A DNA stretch of 64,000 bases, taken from Paenibacillus macerans (lineage in GTDB: Bacteria; Bacillota; Bacilli; Paenibacillales; Paenibacillaceae). The notes under the pieces were generated by a model that saw only the letters and a list, made by a program, of their open reading frames with translations, was not told the DNA's origin and did no database searches. Location: positions 4,838,501-4,902,500 of the forward strand of contig NZ_UGSI01000001.1 in assembly GCF_900454495.1 (NCBI RefSeq), given 5' to 3'. Position numbers and translations under genes: made by a program. Positions 9,625 to 16,780 of the stretch are shown here, one piece after another (position 1 is the first letter of the stretch; the number at the start of each line of letters is the position of its first letter).

Positions 9625-10521
9625 ATGCTTATAAATGATGCCTGTAAAAAAAGCAATCTTACGAAAAAGGCAGTAGAATATTACGAGGCCAAGGGGCTAA
9701 TTTCTCCTGAAATTCTTGAGAATGGTTATCGGGATTATAGCGAAGCAGACATACTTACTCTCAAAGAAATATCGGTGTTGAGAAAGTGCGGGATAAGCGT
9801 TACGGATATTAAGAATATATTGTGTAGCAAAAATAAATCCGCTGCATTGGCAAAGTGCAAGTATGTTACAGAAATTAGGTTGCAACGGCTTCAAACGATT
9901 CAGCAATGTATGGACAATCTGATTCGTAGTTACGATGTTGAAAGAGAGTTTGATTATTTGCAAGCTCATGATGAAAATTTGCTCACTATAAAAGAAAGAC
10001 TTGTATTGGCTTTTCCCGGTAACTATGGACTATTCTTGTCTTTGCACTTTGGCAGGTTCTTGGACGGAATTATTGATACCGATGAAAAGCGCAAAGCCTA
10101 CAATGAAATCATCAACTATCTTGATGATTTGGAATTGCATATGCCTCCAGAATTATCTGAGTACTTAGAAGAAATTTTCACGTTGAACGAAAGACTTGAT
10201 GTTGTACAACTTGAGAACACAACAAATAAAGCTATGGCTGAAATGTTAAATAATACGGAAAATTATTTATCCCAACACCATCAAGATATAGAAGAATATC
10301 ATGCTTATCTGAAGTCAGGCGAATTTTTAAATTCTCCCATAGCAACCATGCAAAAAAAGCTGCGCGACTTCCAAAAACAGAGCGGCTATTATGAACGGTT
10401 AGTCAATAATATGAAAGTGCTTAGCCCCCATTATGCAGAATATCTTGCAGAGATAGAAACTGCAAATGAGCAGTTTTTTCGTGCGTTCCCCCAATCAAAA
10501 GAGATTTATGATTTGAATTAA
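9625..10521 (+). CDS. MerR family transcriptional regulator
   Basis: DNA-binding regulator of 298 residues. Residues 1-70 are a MerR winged helix: KKSNLTKKAVEYYEAKGLI, then NGYRDYSEADILTLKEISVL. The remaining 220 residues, largely helical with many charged residues, form an effector domain I do not recognise; no conserved cysteines suggest a metal sensor. The ATG follows GTGAGGTGA. The gene has its own MerR-type promoter and a hairpin after it, so it is a single-gene unit. AT-rich base use sets it apart from the sugar locus upstream and suggests different ancestry. Confidence 0.88.
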   Translation: MLINDACKKSNLTKKAVEYYEAKGLISPEILENGYRDYSEADILTLKEISVLRKCGISVTDIKNILCSKNKSAALAKCKYVTEIRLQRLQTIQQCMDNLIRSYDVEREFDYLQAHDENLLTIKERLVLAFPGNYGLFLSLHFGRFLDGIIDTDEKRKAYNEIINYLDDLELHMPPELSEYLEEIFTLNERLDVVQLENTTNKAMAEMLNNTENYLSQHHQDIEEYHAYLKSGEFLNSPIATMQKKLRDFQKQSGYYERLVNNMKVLSPHYAEYLAEIETANEQFFRAFPQSKEIYDLN

Positions 10522-10621
10522 CCCTATACCCTCTTTGTATGCGAATGATCGTCCAACGCCATGAAGAAAAAACCGTTGTTACCGCGCTGAATTGATATAC
10601 CAAATTGAGTGAAAATAGCCC

Positions 10622-10647
10622 AACGGCGGTTCGAATGAGCCGCCGTT
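10622..10647 (+). terminator. Hairpin after the merR-like gene
   Basis: An eleven-pair stem (AACGGCGGTTC/GAGCCGCCGTT, one G-T pair) with loop GAAT. Only a weak T tract follows, so termination strength is uncertain. Confidence 0.55.
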
Positions 10648-10757
10648 TGATAACATTAATTTAACTTCTCTGTCGAATTTTGTTATCACTATGTGATTAT
10701 TCTTCTTAGTTTCTAAGATATAATTTCTGTTAGGCAAGGTGAAAGGAGTCCAAAGAA

Positions 10758-11537
10758 TTGAAAAAAGAAATTGGTGTAATGATGTTATTAAGTGTTGTTT
10801 TGCTTTCAGGATGTAGTTTGGATCACAGTGGAAATGCTAAGCAAGGGCTGAGTAAGTCTCCAAGTAATCAGGTAACAACGCAGCCCAAACAAGAGACCAC
10901 TCAGGATACTACCGAGTCAGGGCAGGAAAATAAAAGCTGGTCTTCCGAGAATAATGAGGTTAAAATATCGCCTATTAAGGTCAATAAATACGGTACGACA
11001 GAAATTGTGTCTGTGGAAGTCAATGGTGTGAAGAAAGAGTTTAACTGGGATATTGCTGAAGAACCACGAGTTTTTTATACTGATGTAACGGGTGATAGTA
11101 AACCGGAAGCAGTCATAATTACGAATTTAGGAAGAGGCACTGAGACAAGTATTGATGAAATACATGTACTGAACAGTGAGAATTTATCAGAAATAAAAGT
11201 TCCAAGTGACGAAGAAATCGTTGCTGATTACATTGAATCGCATATTACTAAAAATGATGAAGGAAATGTAACGATTAAAGTTAAAGCAAACGGAGAAGAT
11301 TATGAATTCACTCATGCTTTACCAGATCCAGATATGGAAGTTCAAAATCACCTTTTTTTCGGTGGTGTAGTAACGTATTCATTAGAGAATCAAAAAATAT
11401 TTTTGAGAATTCCTGGGGGTATTGTGGCGACCGGGGTTCCTATGTACGTATGCAGCTTTCAAATCACATATAAATTCGATAATGTGAAGAACGAGTTTAT
11501 TGTAGATCAAATGAAATTTGAAACTTATGAAGAATAG
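10758..11537 (+). CDS. Putative lipoprotein, family member 1
   Basis: Secreted lipoprotein of 259 residues with signal MKKEIGVMMLLSVVLLSGCS, Cys19 being the lipid site. After a polar linker (about 20-60) a beta-rich domain contains YTDVTGDSKPEAV, reminiscent of DxTGDG calcium-type loops. It ends in a VTYKFDNVKNEFIVDQ strand. Start is TTG behind AAAGGAGT. The upstream region has a TATAAT (within GATATAATTTCT). Two relatives lie nearby: an intact one at 12725-13480 and a broken one at 20690-21076, about half identical by eye. I do not know the function. Confidence 0.75.
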   Translation: MKKEIGVMMLLSVVLLSGCSLDHSGNAKQGLSKSPSNQVTTQPKQETTQDTTESGQENKSWSSENNEVKISPIKVNKYGTTEIVSVEVNGVKKEFNWDIAEEPRVFYTDVTGDSKPEAVIITNLGRGTETSIDEIHVLNSENLSEIKVPSDEEIVADYIESHITKNDEGNVTIKVKANGEDYEFTHALPDPDMEVQNHLFFGGVVTYSLENQKIFLRIPGGIVATGVPMYVCSFQITYKFDNVKNEFIVDQMKFETYEE

Positions 11538-11570
11538 TATCGGATCGCTTTTGAAAGGAGAGATGCTATA

Positions 11571-12107
11571 GTGCGCCGGATATCGATTGTTGGTTTGTCT
11601 TTTGCTTTTTGCTTGATCCTGTTGGCGGCGTGTTCGAATCCAAGCCCTGTCGGCCAGGAAACGACCGGGAGCGCGGCGAACAATCCCCAAAGCGAAGCAC
11701 CCGGAAACGAATTGACCGAGCAAGATATGAAGCTGGGCCAACTGGCCATTGGGCAGACGATGGACAAGGTCCGGGAATTGTTGGGTGAACCTTCCGAGGA
11801 AACGATAGCGCATGGCATCGGAGATCCCGAATGGATCTATAAAGATAAAGGCGTCGAGATCGATGGAGGAGGATATGTCTGGGGGATCCACGCGACAAGT
11901 CCCTTCTCGGGGGTCACACCCAGAAACATTGGTATAGGCAGCACGGTGGATGAAGTAAAAAAAGCCTACCCCGCTATTGAAACCTCGCCATTAGATGAAG
12001 GAATTTTAATCCAAAAATCAACGGACAACAAATATATGCTCCAGTTTTCCATAAAGGACGACAAAGTGGCCTTTATCGTGTTGGTCCAAGACCTTGTTAT
12101 CAAATGA
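11571..12107 (+). CDS. Putative lipoprotein with two BamE/DUF4309-like repeats
   Basis: Lipoprotein of 178 residues. The signal ends in LLAACS; after a short polar linker come two repeats of a fold that senses or binds at the cell surface: KLGQLAIGQTMDKVRELLGEP (about residues 65-85) and a second starting IGIGSTVDEVKKAYPAI. This GxTxxEVxxxxG pattern is seen in SmpA/OmlA- and DUF4309-like proteins of Bacillales. The start is GTG at 11571 behind GAAAGGAGAG. Its GC content is higher than the lipoprotein before it, so the two probably arrived separately. The role is unknown. Confidence 0.7.
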   Translation: MRRISIVGLSFAFCLILLAACSNPSPVGQETTGSAANNPQSEAPGNELTEQDMKLGQLAIGQTMDKVRELLGEPSEETIAHGIGDPEWIYKDKGVEIDGGGYVWGIHATSPFSGVTPRNIGIGSTVDEVKKAYPAIETSPLDEGILIQKSTDNKYMLQFSIKDDKVAFIVLVQDLVIK

Positions 12108-12162
12108 TATGGGGTCTTGGACCTGCAATTACCGAGCAGACCTCTCAACAGCAAGCCATTGA

Positions 12163-12649
12163 TCAATCATTCGGGATGACAACCATAACGACCGGCAGCA
12201 CATAGTAGCGATCATTTTCCATTTTAACCTTCAAATTGGCTATGATCCTCCGAAGCATAGCTTCATCATCATCTTGTTCAACTTGCACATTTTCTTCAAG
12301 GGGAGTATAGGTCCCGTATTTTTTCTCAAATGCGGCGATCAGTTGCTCTCTCGCTTTATTCACTGCCTCTTCTAGCGACAACTTTGCCGCATTCTCGGGA
12401 TACCGGCTGATCATTACATGCGGCATTCTTTCCACAATGCGTAATGCATCGGCGTCAGTTCCGTCATAATAGTGAACATTTCCCCCCAAGTACTTGGGAA
12501 GCAAAACTGATGGGAACAAAGAGATCCTCATGAAGTCGTTCAGGAGTTCTTGCAACCGATTCTTCATGTGCTTTGTTCTCAGACAAAGCGCAACCGGACA
12601 CAACGAATAATAAAAAGATACCAATACCTGCAATTAATAGTTTCCTCAG
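12163..12649 (-). pseudogene. Broken lipoprotein gene
   Basis: Read on the minus strand from 12649, one frame gives a clear lipoprotein signal, RKLLIAGIGIFLLFVVSGCA, continuing through ASQVLGG. It then hits a stop soon after a run of six G (plus-strand C run near 12482-12487). The neighbouring frame picks up immediately as GGNVHYYDGTDADALRIV and stays open to 12163. Removing one G restores a single protein of about 160 residues. In addition the first codon of the signal is CTG where ATG would be expected, and no ribosome site precedes it. Both defects argue for a dead gene, although the G run alone could be a sequencing error. Function unknown. Confidence 0.65.
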
Positions 12650-12724
12650 TTAAGATAATGTAAATCTCATTTTTATGTTCTTTGATATAATTTCTGGCAG
12701 ACCGATTGAAAGGAGTCCAAAGAG

Positions 12725-13480
12725 TTGAAAAAAGAAATTGGTGTATTGATAACCAGTGTTGTTTTGCTTGCAGGATGTAGTTCAGATAAGCCTGCAACGG
12801 TTACGCAAGGTGCTGGCGAGTCCCCCAGTAAACAAGTAACAACTCAGCCGGAACAAGAGACTAATGCGAAATTGCTTGGGTCTTCCGAGAACAAAAATGT
12901 AAAGCTTTATGAAACAACAGATGGAGTAATTGTAGACGTTAACGGCAGCCAAAAGAAATTTGATTGGAGAATATTGAAAGGAGTATCTAAACCAAGGGTG
13001 TCCTATGTTGATCTTACAGGGGATGGTAAAGAAGAAGTGGTCGTCATTCTTGTTACCGGACATGGTACTAATTTAGGTACTAATGAAGCTCATGTATTAA
13101 ACGGAGAAAACCTTTCCGAAATAAAGGTACAAAATGTTGAGGAAATTCTTGCGGATTTAGAAAATGAAGTTAAACAAAATGGTAATGAACTGCTAATTAA
13201 AGCTAAAGCTCAAGGGAAAGAATACAAATTCAGCAAGAATGTCAGCGAGCTACCGCTAGCACATAAGGCGGATGATAAGTTTGAAAACAAACTTTACTTT
13301 GGTGATATGATTTTAAATGATTTAAAGGATCAGCAACTGATAGTTAACATAGGCGGATATGTATATCCAATTAATCGCGCGCTTCCTGATCACGTGTGCA
13401 CTGTTCATGTAACGTATAAATATGATCAAGTTCTAAATGAGTTTGTTGCAGATCAAATTGAAGTTACCCCTGATGAATAA
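12725..13480 (+). CDS. Putative lipoprotein, family member 2
   Basis: Secreted lipoprotein of 251 residues, a paralogue of the one at 10758. Signal MKKEIGVLITSVVLLAGCSS, then a polar linker, then a beta-rich domain with YVDLTGDGKEEVVVIL (a DxTGDG loop) and the family ending VTYKYDQVLNEFVADQIE. It uses a TTG start preceded by GAAAGGAGTCC, the same leader as its paralogue, including GATATAATTTCT as -10 region. The shared leader indicates duplication of the whole transcription unit. Function unknown. Confidence 0.75.
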   Translation: MKKEIGVLITSVVLLAGCSSDKPATVTQGAGESPSKQVTTQPEQETNAKLLGSSENKNVKLYETTDGVIVDVNGSQKKFDWRILKGVSKPRVSYVDLTGDGKEEVVVILVTGHGTNLGTNEAHVLNGENLSEIKVQNVEEILADLENEVKQNGNELLIKAKAQGKEYKFSKNVSELPLAHKADDKFENKLYFGDMILNDLKDQQLIVNIGGYVYPINRALPDHVCTVHVTYKYDQVLNEFVADQIEVTPDE

Positions 13481-13534
13481 AAAAAGAAGCTGGCCCGCTC
13501 ACTCCCTATTTACAGGTGAATCGTATAGTAAAAG

Positions 13535-13577
13535 GGGTTGTCCCGAGGGTCAAGTTTATGACCGTTTGGGACAACCC
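13535..13577 (+). terminator. Long hairpin after lipoprotein 2
   Basis: Outer stem GGGTTGTCCC (13535-13544) pairs with GGGACAACCC (13568-13577); an inner stem GGTCA/TGACC lies within. There is no strong T tract, so it may be a bidirectional terminator or an mRNA end structure. Confidence 0.5.
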
Positions 13578-13650
13578 ATTTAATGTGTTTAGTTATTTGG
13601 CAGGTCGGTGCATCCTGCATCTTTTTATGGAGATGAGCTGCATTCGAGTT

Positions 13651-13866
13651 TTACAAATACCCTTTAATCCTATTTATAAGTGTCTCGCCATTTGTGGTAA
13701 ACAAGATATAAGTATTTGAAGTTGTTTTGATAAATATCCGATCCGTAGGACCGTAAGGGGTTCCGATTCTAATTGCATTTTTTTCTTCACCGCCGTACGT
13801 TTCATCAAACCCTACTTCTTTAATATCTTTTAAAAAGATTTCTGTCTTCGATAGCTGCCAAGTAAT
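13651..13866 (-). pseudogene. SunI-like PH-domain protein, C-terminal fragment (copy A)
   Basis: The minus strand encodes ITWQLSKTEIFLKDI, then EVGFDETYGGEEKNAIRIG, then a tail ending RIKGYL. This resembles the bacterial PH-domain of SunI, the sublancin immunity protein of Bacillus subtilis. The fragment has a natural C-terminus but lacks its N-terminal third: homology stops at 13866, where sequence belonging to the ParB-like gene begins. A second copy (21109-21288) shares 148 bp of nearly identical DNA (13719-13866 against 21111-21258). Probably not functional. Confidence 0.6.
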
Positions 13867-13892
13867 TCCTAGGTAGAAATGGGGGATGGCTA

Positions 13893-14861
13893 ATGAATCT
13901 GAACAGGTTGGATTTAGAAGAGGTTGAAGAAGAAACAGTGAGAATGAAAAGCAAACTTGAGTGGGTATCCTTAGACCGCGTATTACCGAATCCGAAAAAC
14001 CCAAGAAGAGACCCATCTGTCAGGACAAAAGAAATGCAAAACACCATAGAAACGATCGGATGGGAAGAACCTATCACTTGTTACGAATCTGGAAATAACT
14101 TTATTATTTTATCAGGCCATCCGAGATGGTATGCAGCAAAACAGTTAAAACAAAACAGGATACCTATATATATTGTAAAAGCCCCTAAAAGCGAAGCAGA
14201 AGAAATGGACCGAATTGGCTCAGTACAGGGGGGACAAGTAGAATGGAGTCCGTTTGATCAAATTAAATATACTCATGATAGGTGGATTGCTTCTGGAAAA
14301 ATGTCTTTTCATGATCTTGCTAATGAACTGGGTATTTCTAAAGGCTTGGTAAAATCAAGAATTCATGTTTATGAATATTATCCCGAAGATGAGGTCGAAG
14401 AAAAGCTTAACAATCGAATGTACTCTATAACAATGTTGGATTACATCTATATTTGGATCAAGCGACTCAAGAATTATCATCCTGATATCGTGGAATCTTT
14501 AGGAGAGCATTATATAAGGCGATTGATGCTAAAAAAATATGAGCATAGATGTTTTAACAGTCAATTAGTTAATGATAAAACATTTGTTAGAATCGCAACT
14601 CCTGATGCTATACGTGAATTTCTTACAGATGCAAATAAAAAGCTGCAAGATTGCCAATTAGAATTGACATATTTTCGTAATGATAAAATCAATTATTCAT
14701 TAATCATATCTGAAATAAAAAGTATTCGAATGGGAACAAATGATGAAACCGAAGAGATATTGTTTGAATTAGACAAGTTATTGACCTGTTTTGATCAAAT
14801 GAAGATATATTTTGAGTCTAAAATTCATAGGATTGAGGTGAATAAATTTGGAGAACATTAA
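13893..14861 (+). CDS. ParB-like N-terminal domain protein 1
   Basis: 322 residues. Residues 25-100 carry a ParB/Srx-type fold: box I as LPNPKNPRRD, then ILSGHPRWYAAKQLK in place of the GERRWRA box of chromosomal ParB, with Pro where Arg is usual. A helix-turn-helix-like segment follows near 145-165 (FHDLANELGISKGLVKSRI). The C-terminal half is charged and unrecognised. No parA partner is present, so partitioning is unlikely; stand-alone ParB-domain proteins in accessory DNA act as nucleases, regulators or unknown factors. It overlaps the next, related gene by 14 bases. Confidence 0.75.
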   Translation: MNLNRLDLEEVEEETVRMKSKLEWVSLDRVLPNPKNPRRDPSVRTKEMQNTIETIGWEEPITCYESGNNFIILSGHPRWYAAKQLKQNRIPIYIVKAPKSEAEEMDRIGSVQGGQVEWSPFDQIKYTHDRWIASGKMSFHDLANELGISKGLVKSRIHVYEYYPEDEVEEKLNNRMYSITMLDYIYIWIKRLKNYHPDIVESLGEHYIRRLMLKKYEHRCFNSQLVNDKTFVRIATPDAIREFLTDANKKLQDCQLELTYFRNDKINYSLIISEIKSIRMGTNDETEEILFELDKLLTCFDQMKIYFESKIHRIEVNKFGEH

Positions 14862-15786
14862 AATGATGACCTGGGCAAGTATAAATGAGGTCGTTCCAAA
14901 TCCCAAAAATCCAAGAAGCAATCTTACTGTCAAGGCAGCAGAAATGCAACAGATTATTAAACAAAAAGGTTGGGAAACCGGCATCACCTGTTATGAAAAA
15001 GATTCAAAATATATCATTCTTTCAGGACATAGAAGGTGGTATGCTGCAAAAAAACTAAAGATTAAAAAGGTTCCCGTTATCATAGTTGAGGCTCCAAAAT
15101 CAGATGATGAGGAATTGAAACGTTTAGGAAGTGTACAGGGAGGAAAAGAAGATTGGACAGACTACGAATGGGCTAAGTATACCTATGAAATGTGGGTCAC
15201 TTGGGGCAAGTGTTCATTTGAAGAGCTCTCCCAAAAAATGAGAAGAAAAAATAGATGGGTTGCTGAAAGAGTACGGGTACTCCAATATTATCCTCATCAT
15301 GAAATAGAAAAAGGGCTGATAGAAAGAACCCTCAGTTTGAAAGTGTTATATCGTTTAATCGGATGGTTGGAAAAATTATCAATTCAAAAGCCAGAATTAG
15401 TTGCTTTTTTCAATCTTGATTTGATTAGATCCACCATGTTGCAAAAGATTGAAAATAGATTAGTTAATATTTCGGATTTGAAAAATGAAGGATTCATTCG
15501 AGAGTCTAGCGACGAGCAACTGAAGAGTTTTTTACTAGACAATAAAAAGAAATTGTCAGACTATTTCCTTGAAATAAAAGATAATAATCATTTAACTATA
15601 AGAACAAAAAGTCAACCATCTCAACAAAATCTTCGTAATATTACATCATGTTTAAACCAAACAAATCTAGAAAACATAACAAATTTCCACGAAATGTTGA
15701 TGCATATTAATATCATTAGAAATGAAATTTTAAAAAAACAGGGCCAACTAAAAACTCTACTACAGGGAGAGCCCTGTAAAAGTTGA
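14848..15786 (+). CDS. ParB-like N-terminal domain protein 2
   Basis: 312 residues, clearly related to the preceding protein along its whole length: VVPNPKNPRSN, ILSGHRRWYAAKKLK, and the shared run GSVQGGKEDWTDYEWAKYTY. Here the CTP-binding-like box keeps both Arg residues, unlike copy 1. Start is TTG at 14848 with GAGGTG at 14836-14841, inside the end of the first gene, so the two are translationally coupled and probably act as a heteromer or sequentially. A small hairpin (TACAGGG/CCCTGTA, 15761-15778) lies at the end of the gene. Function unknown. Confidence 0.75.
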   Translation: MENIKMMTWASINEVVPNPKNPRSNLTVKAAEMQQIIKQKGWETGITCYEKDSKYIILSGHRRWYAAKKLKIKKVPVIIVEAPKSDDEELKRLGSVQGGKEDWTDYEWAKYTYEMWVTWGKCSFEELSQKMRRKNRWVAERVRVLQYYPHHEIEKGLIERTLSLKVLYRLIGWLEKLSIQKPELVAFFNLDLIRSTMLQKIENRLVNISDLKNEGFIRESSDEQLKSFLLDNKKKLSDYFLEIKDNNHLTIRTKSQPSQQNLRNITSCLNQTNLENITNFHEMLMHINIIRNEILKKQGQLKTLLQGEPCKS

Positions 15787-15850
15787 ACTAAAAGCCGCTT
15801 TTCTATGAGATTAACCTCAGATATAAATTCTTCTTTAAGAACAGTCTCAG

Positions 15851-16441
15851 CTAATCGGATCTATTTTTCAACAATACATTTAAAACATTTCTTAACTCAG
15901 TATTATTAATAGGAGACAGAATCATAGCGGACAATATCGTTTTAGGATCTACAGCGGTCCAATCTATTAAATATCCGGATTCGAGCCCCAGACAACGAAT
16001 AAACTCGCGTTGAGTTCTACCGTTGCCTTCTCTAAAAGGATGAAGTACGTTTAATTCCGTGAGATAATATGTTAATTTATTTACAAAACCGTCAAAGGGT
16101 AAACCTTTTAAATAATTATCTTGTTTGAGTTCATTAAGCAGTTGATTGGTTTGATTAACCAAAAATTTAACTGTAGCAAAACGAAAATTACCCTTTGCAA
16201 TATCTTCTTCACGTAACTCGCCTGCAAAAGGATATACATCTTTAAAAATAAACCTATGGATATCACACAAGTGCTTTAGATCATAGTTTCCTTTTAATGG
16301 CCTCAAGCCTAGAATTCTCAAGCGGTCTGCTGTCACCAACCGCTCAAATGCATCAAGCTGCTTTTGCTCTTTAAATCCAGGAATGTTAATTAATACATCA
16401 CTACCTGGATAACAATACCTTGATTCCCCTAGCTCATACAT
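15851..16441 (-). CDS. Fic-family AMP-transferase toxin
   Basis: Cytoplasmic protein of 196 residues that would transfer AMP from ATP to hydroxyl side chains of target proteins. The Fic motif is complete: HPFREGNGRTQREF, with catalytic His and phosphate-binding GNGR. Upstream helices (HRFIFKDVYPFAGELR, the usual lead-in) are intact. The ATG at 16441 overlaps the stop of the upstream antitoxin by eight bases, so translation is coupled; a longer TTG start at 16450 is possible. It lacks its own inhibitory helix, which is supplied by the small partner: a class I Fic arrangement. Confidence 0.88.
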   Translation of the reverse strand: MYELGESRYCYPGSDVLINIPGFKEQKQLDAFERLVTADRLRILGLRPLKGNYDLKHLCDIHRFIFKDVYPFAGELREEDIAKGNFRFATVKFLVNQTNQLLNELKQDNYLKGLPFDGFVNKLTYYLTELNVLHPFREGNGRTQREFIRCLGLESGYLIDWTAVDPKTILSAMILSPINNTELRNVLNVLLKNRSD

Positions 16442-16658
16442 TCTTAGCAATCTCTAAAGCACGGGCCAAAAACTCAGAATTACTAAGCCGCCCATTTGCC
16501 CTTTCCAATAACAAGAGATCTTCTTGCGCAGTGAAATGGATACCCTCAATTTTTAAGGACGCCTTGGCGTTCATTAGAGCAATTTTACTTTGGTTACGGG
16601 AATATCTTTTCATCACAGTCATCCCTTTTCTGCTCTTTCTTACCGCATTTATATGCAT
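16434..16658 (-). CDS. VbhA-like antitoxin of the Fic toxin
   Basis: 74-residue protein immediately upstream of and overlapping the Fic gene. It contains SLKIEG within NAKASLKIEGIHFT, matching the inhibitory motif [S/T]xxxE[G/N] whose Glu blocks ATP binding in Fic proteins. The rest is helical. The start at 16658 follows AAAGGTGG; internal ATGs (about 16619 and 16610) behind AAAAGGG would still keep the motif. Together the two genes form an antitoxin-first Fic toxin-antitoxin pair. Confidence 0.78.
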   Translation of the reverse strand: MHINAVRKSRKGMTVMKRYSRNQSKIALMNAKASLKIEGIHFTAQEDLLLLERANGRLSNSEFLARALEIAKNV

Positions 16659-16780
16659 TAAGTTTGTCCACCTTTCCTACTCAAGATACCTGTTTTGCTT
16701 CAGTATAACATTTAAACTCACAAATCCACAATTCGCCGAAGTATGGTGACGCTGAATATATCTGGTGGGTAGTTTAACAC

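Noticed and set aside
13893..15786. Plasmid or chromosomal partition locus
   Set aside because: No ParA gene, no parS-like repeats and altered CTP-binding boxes.
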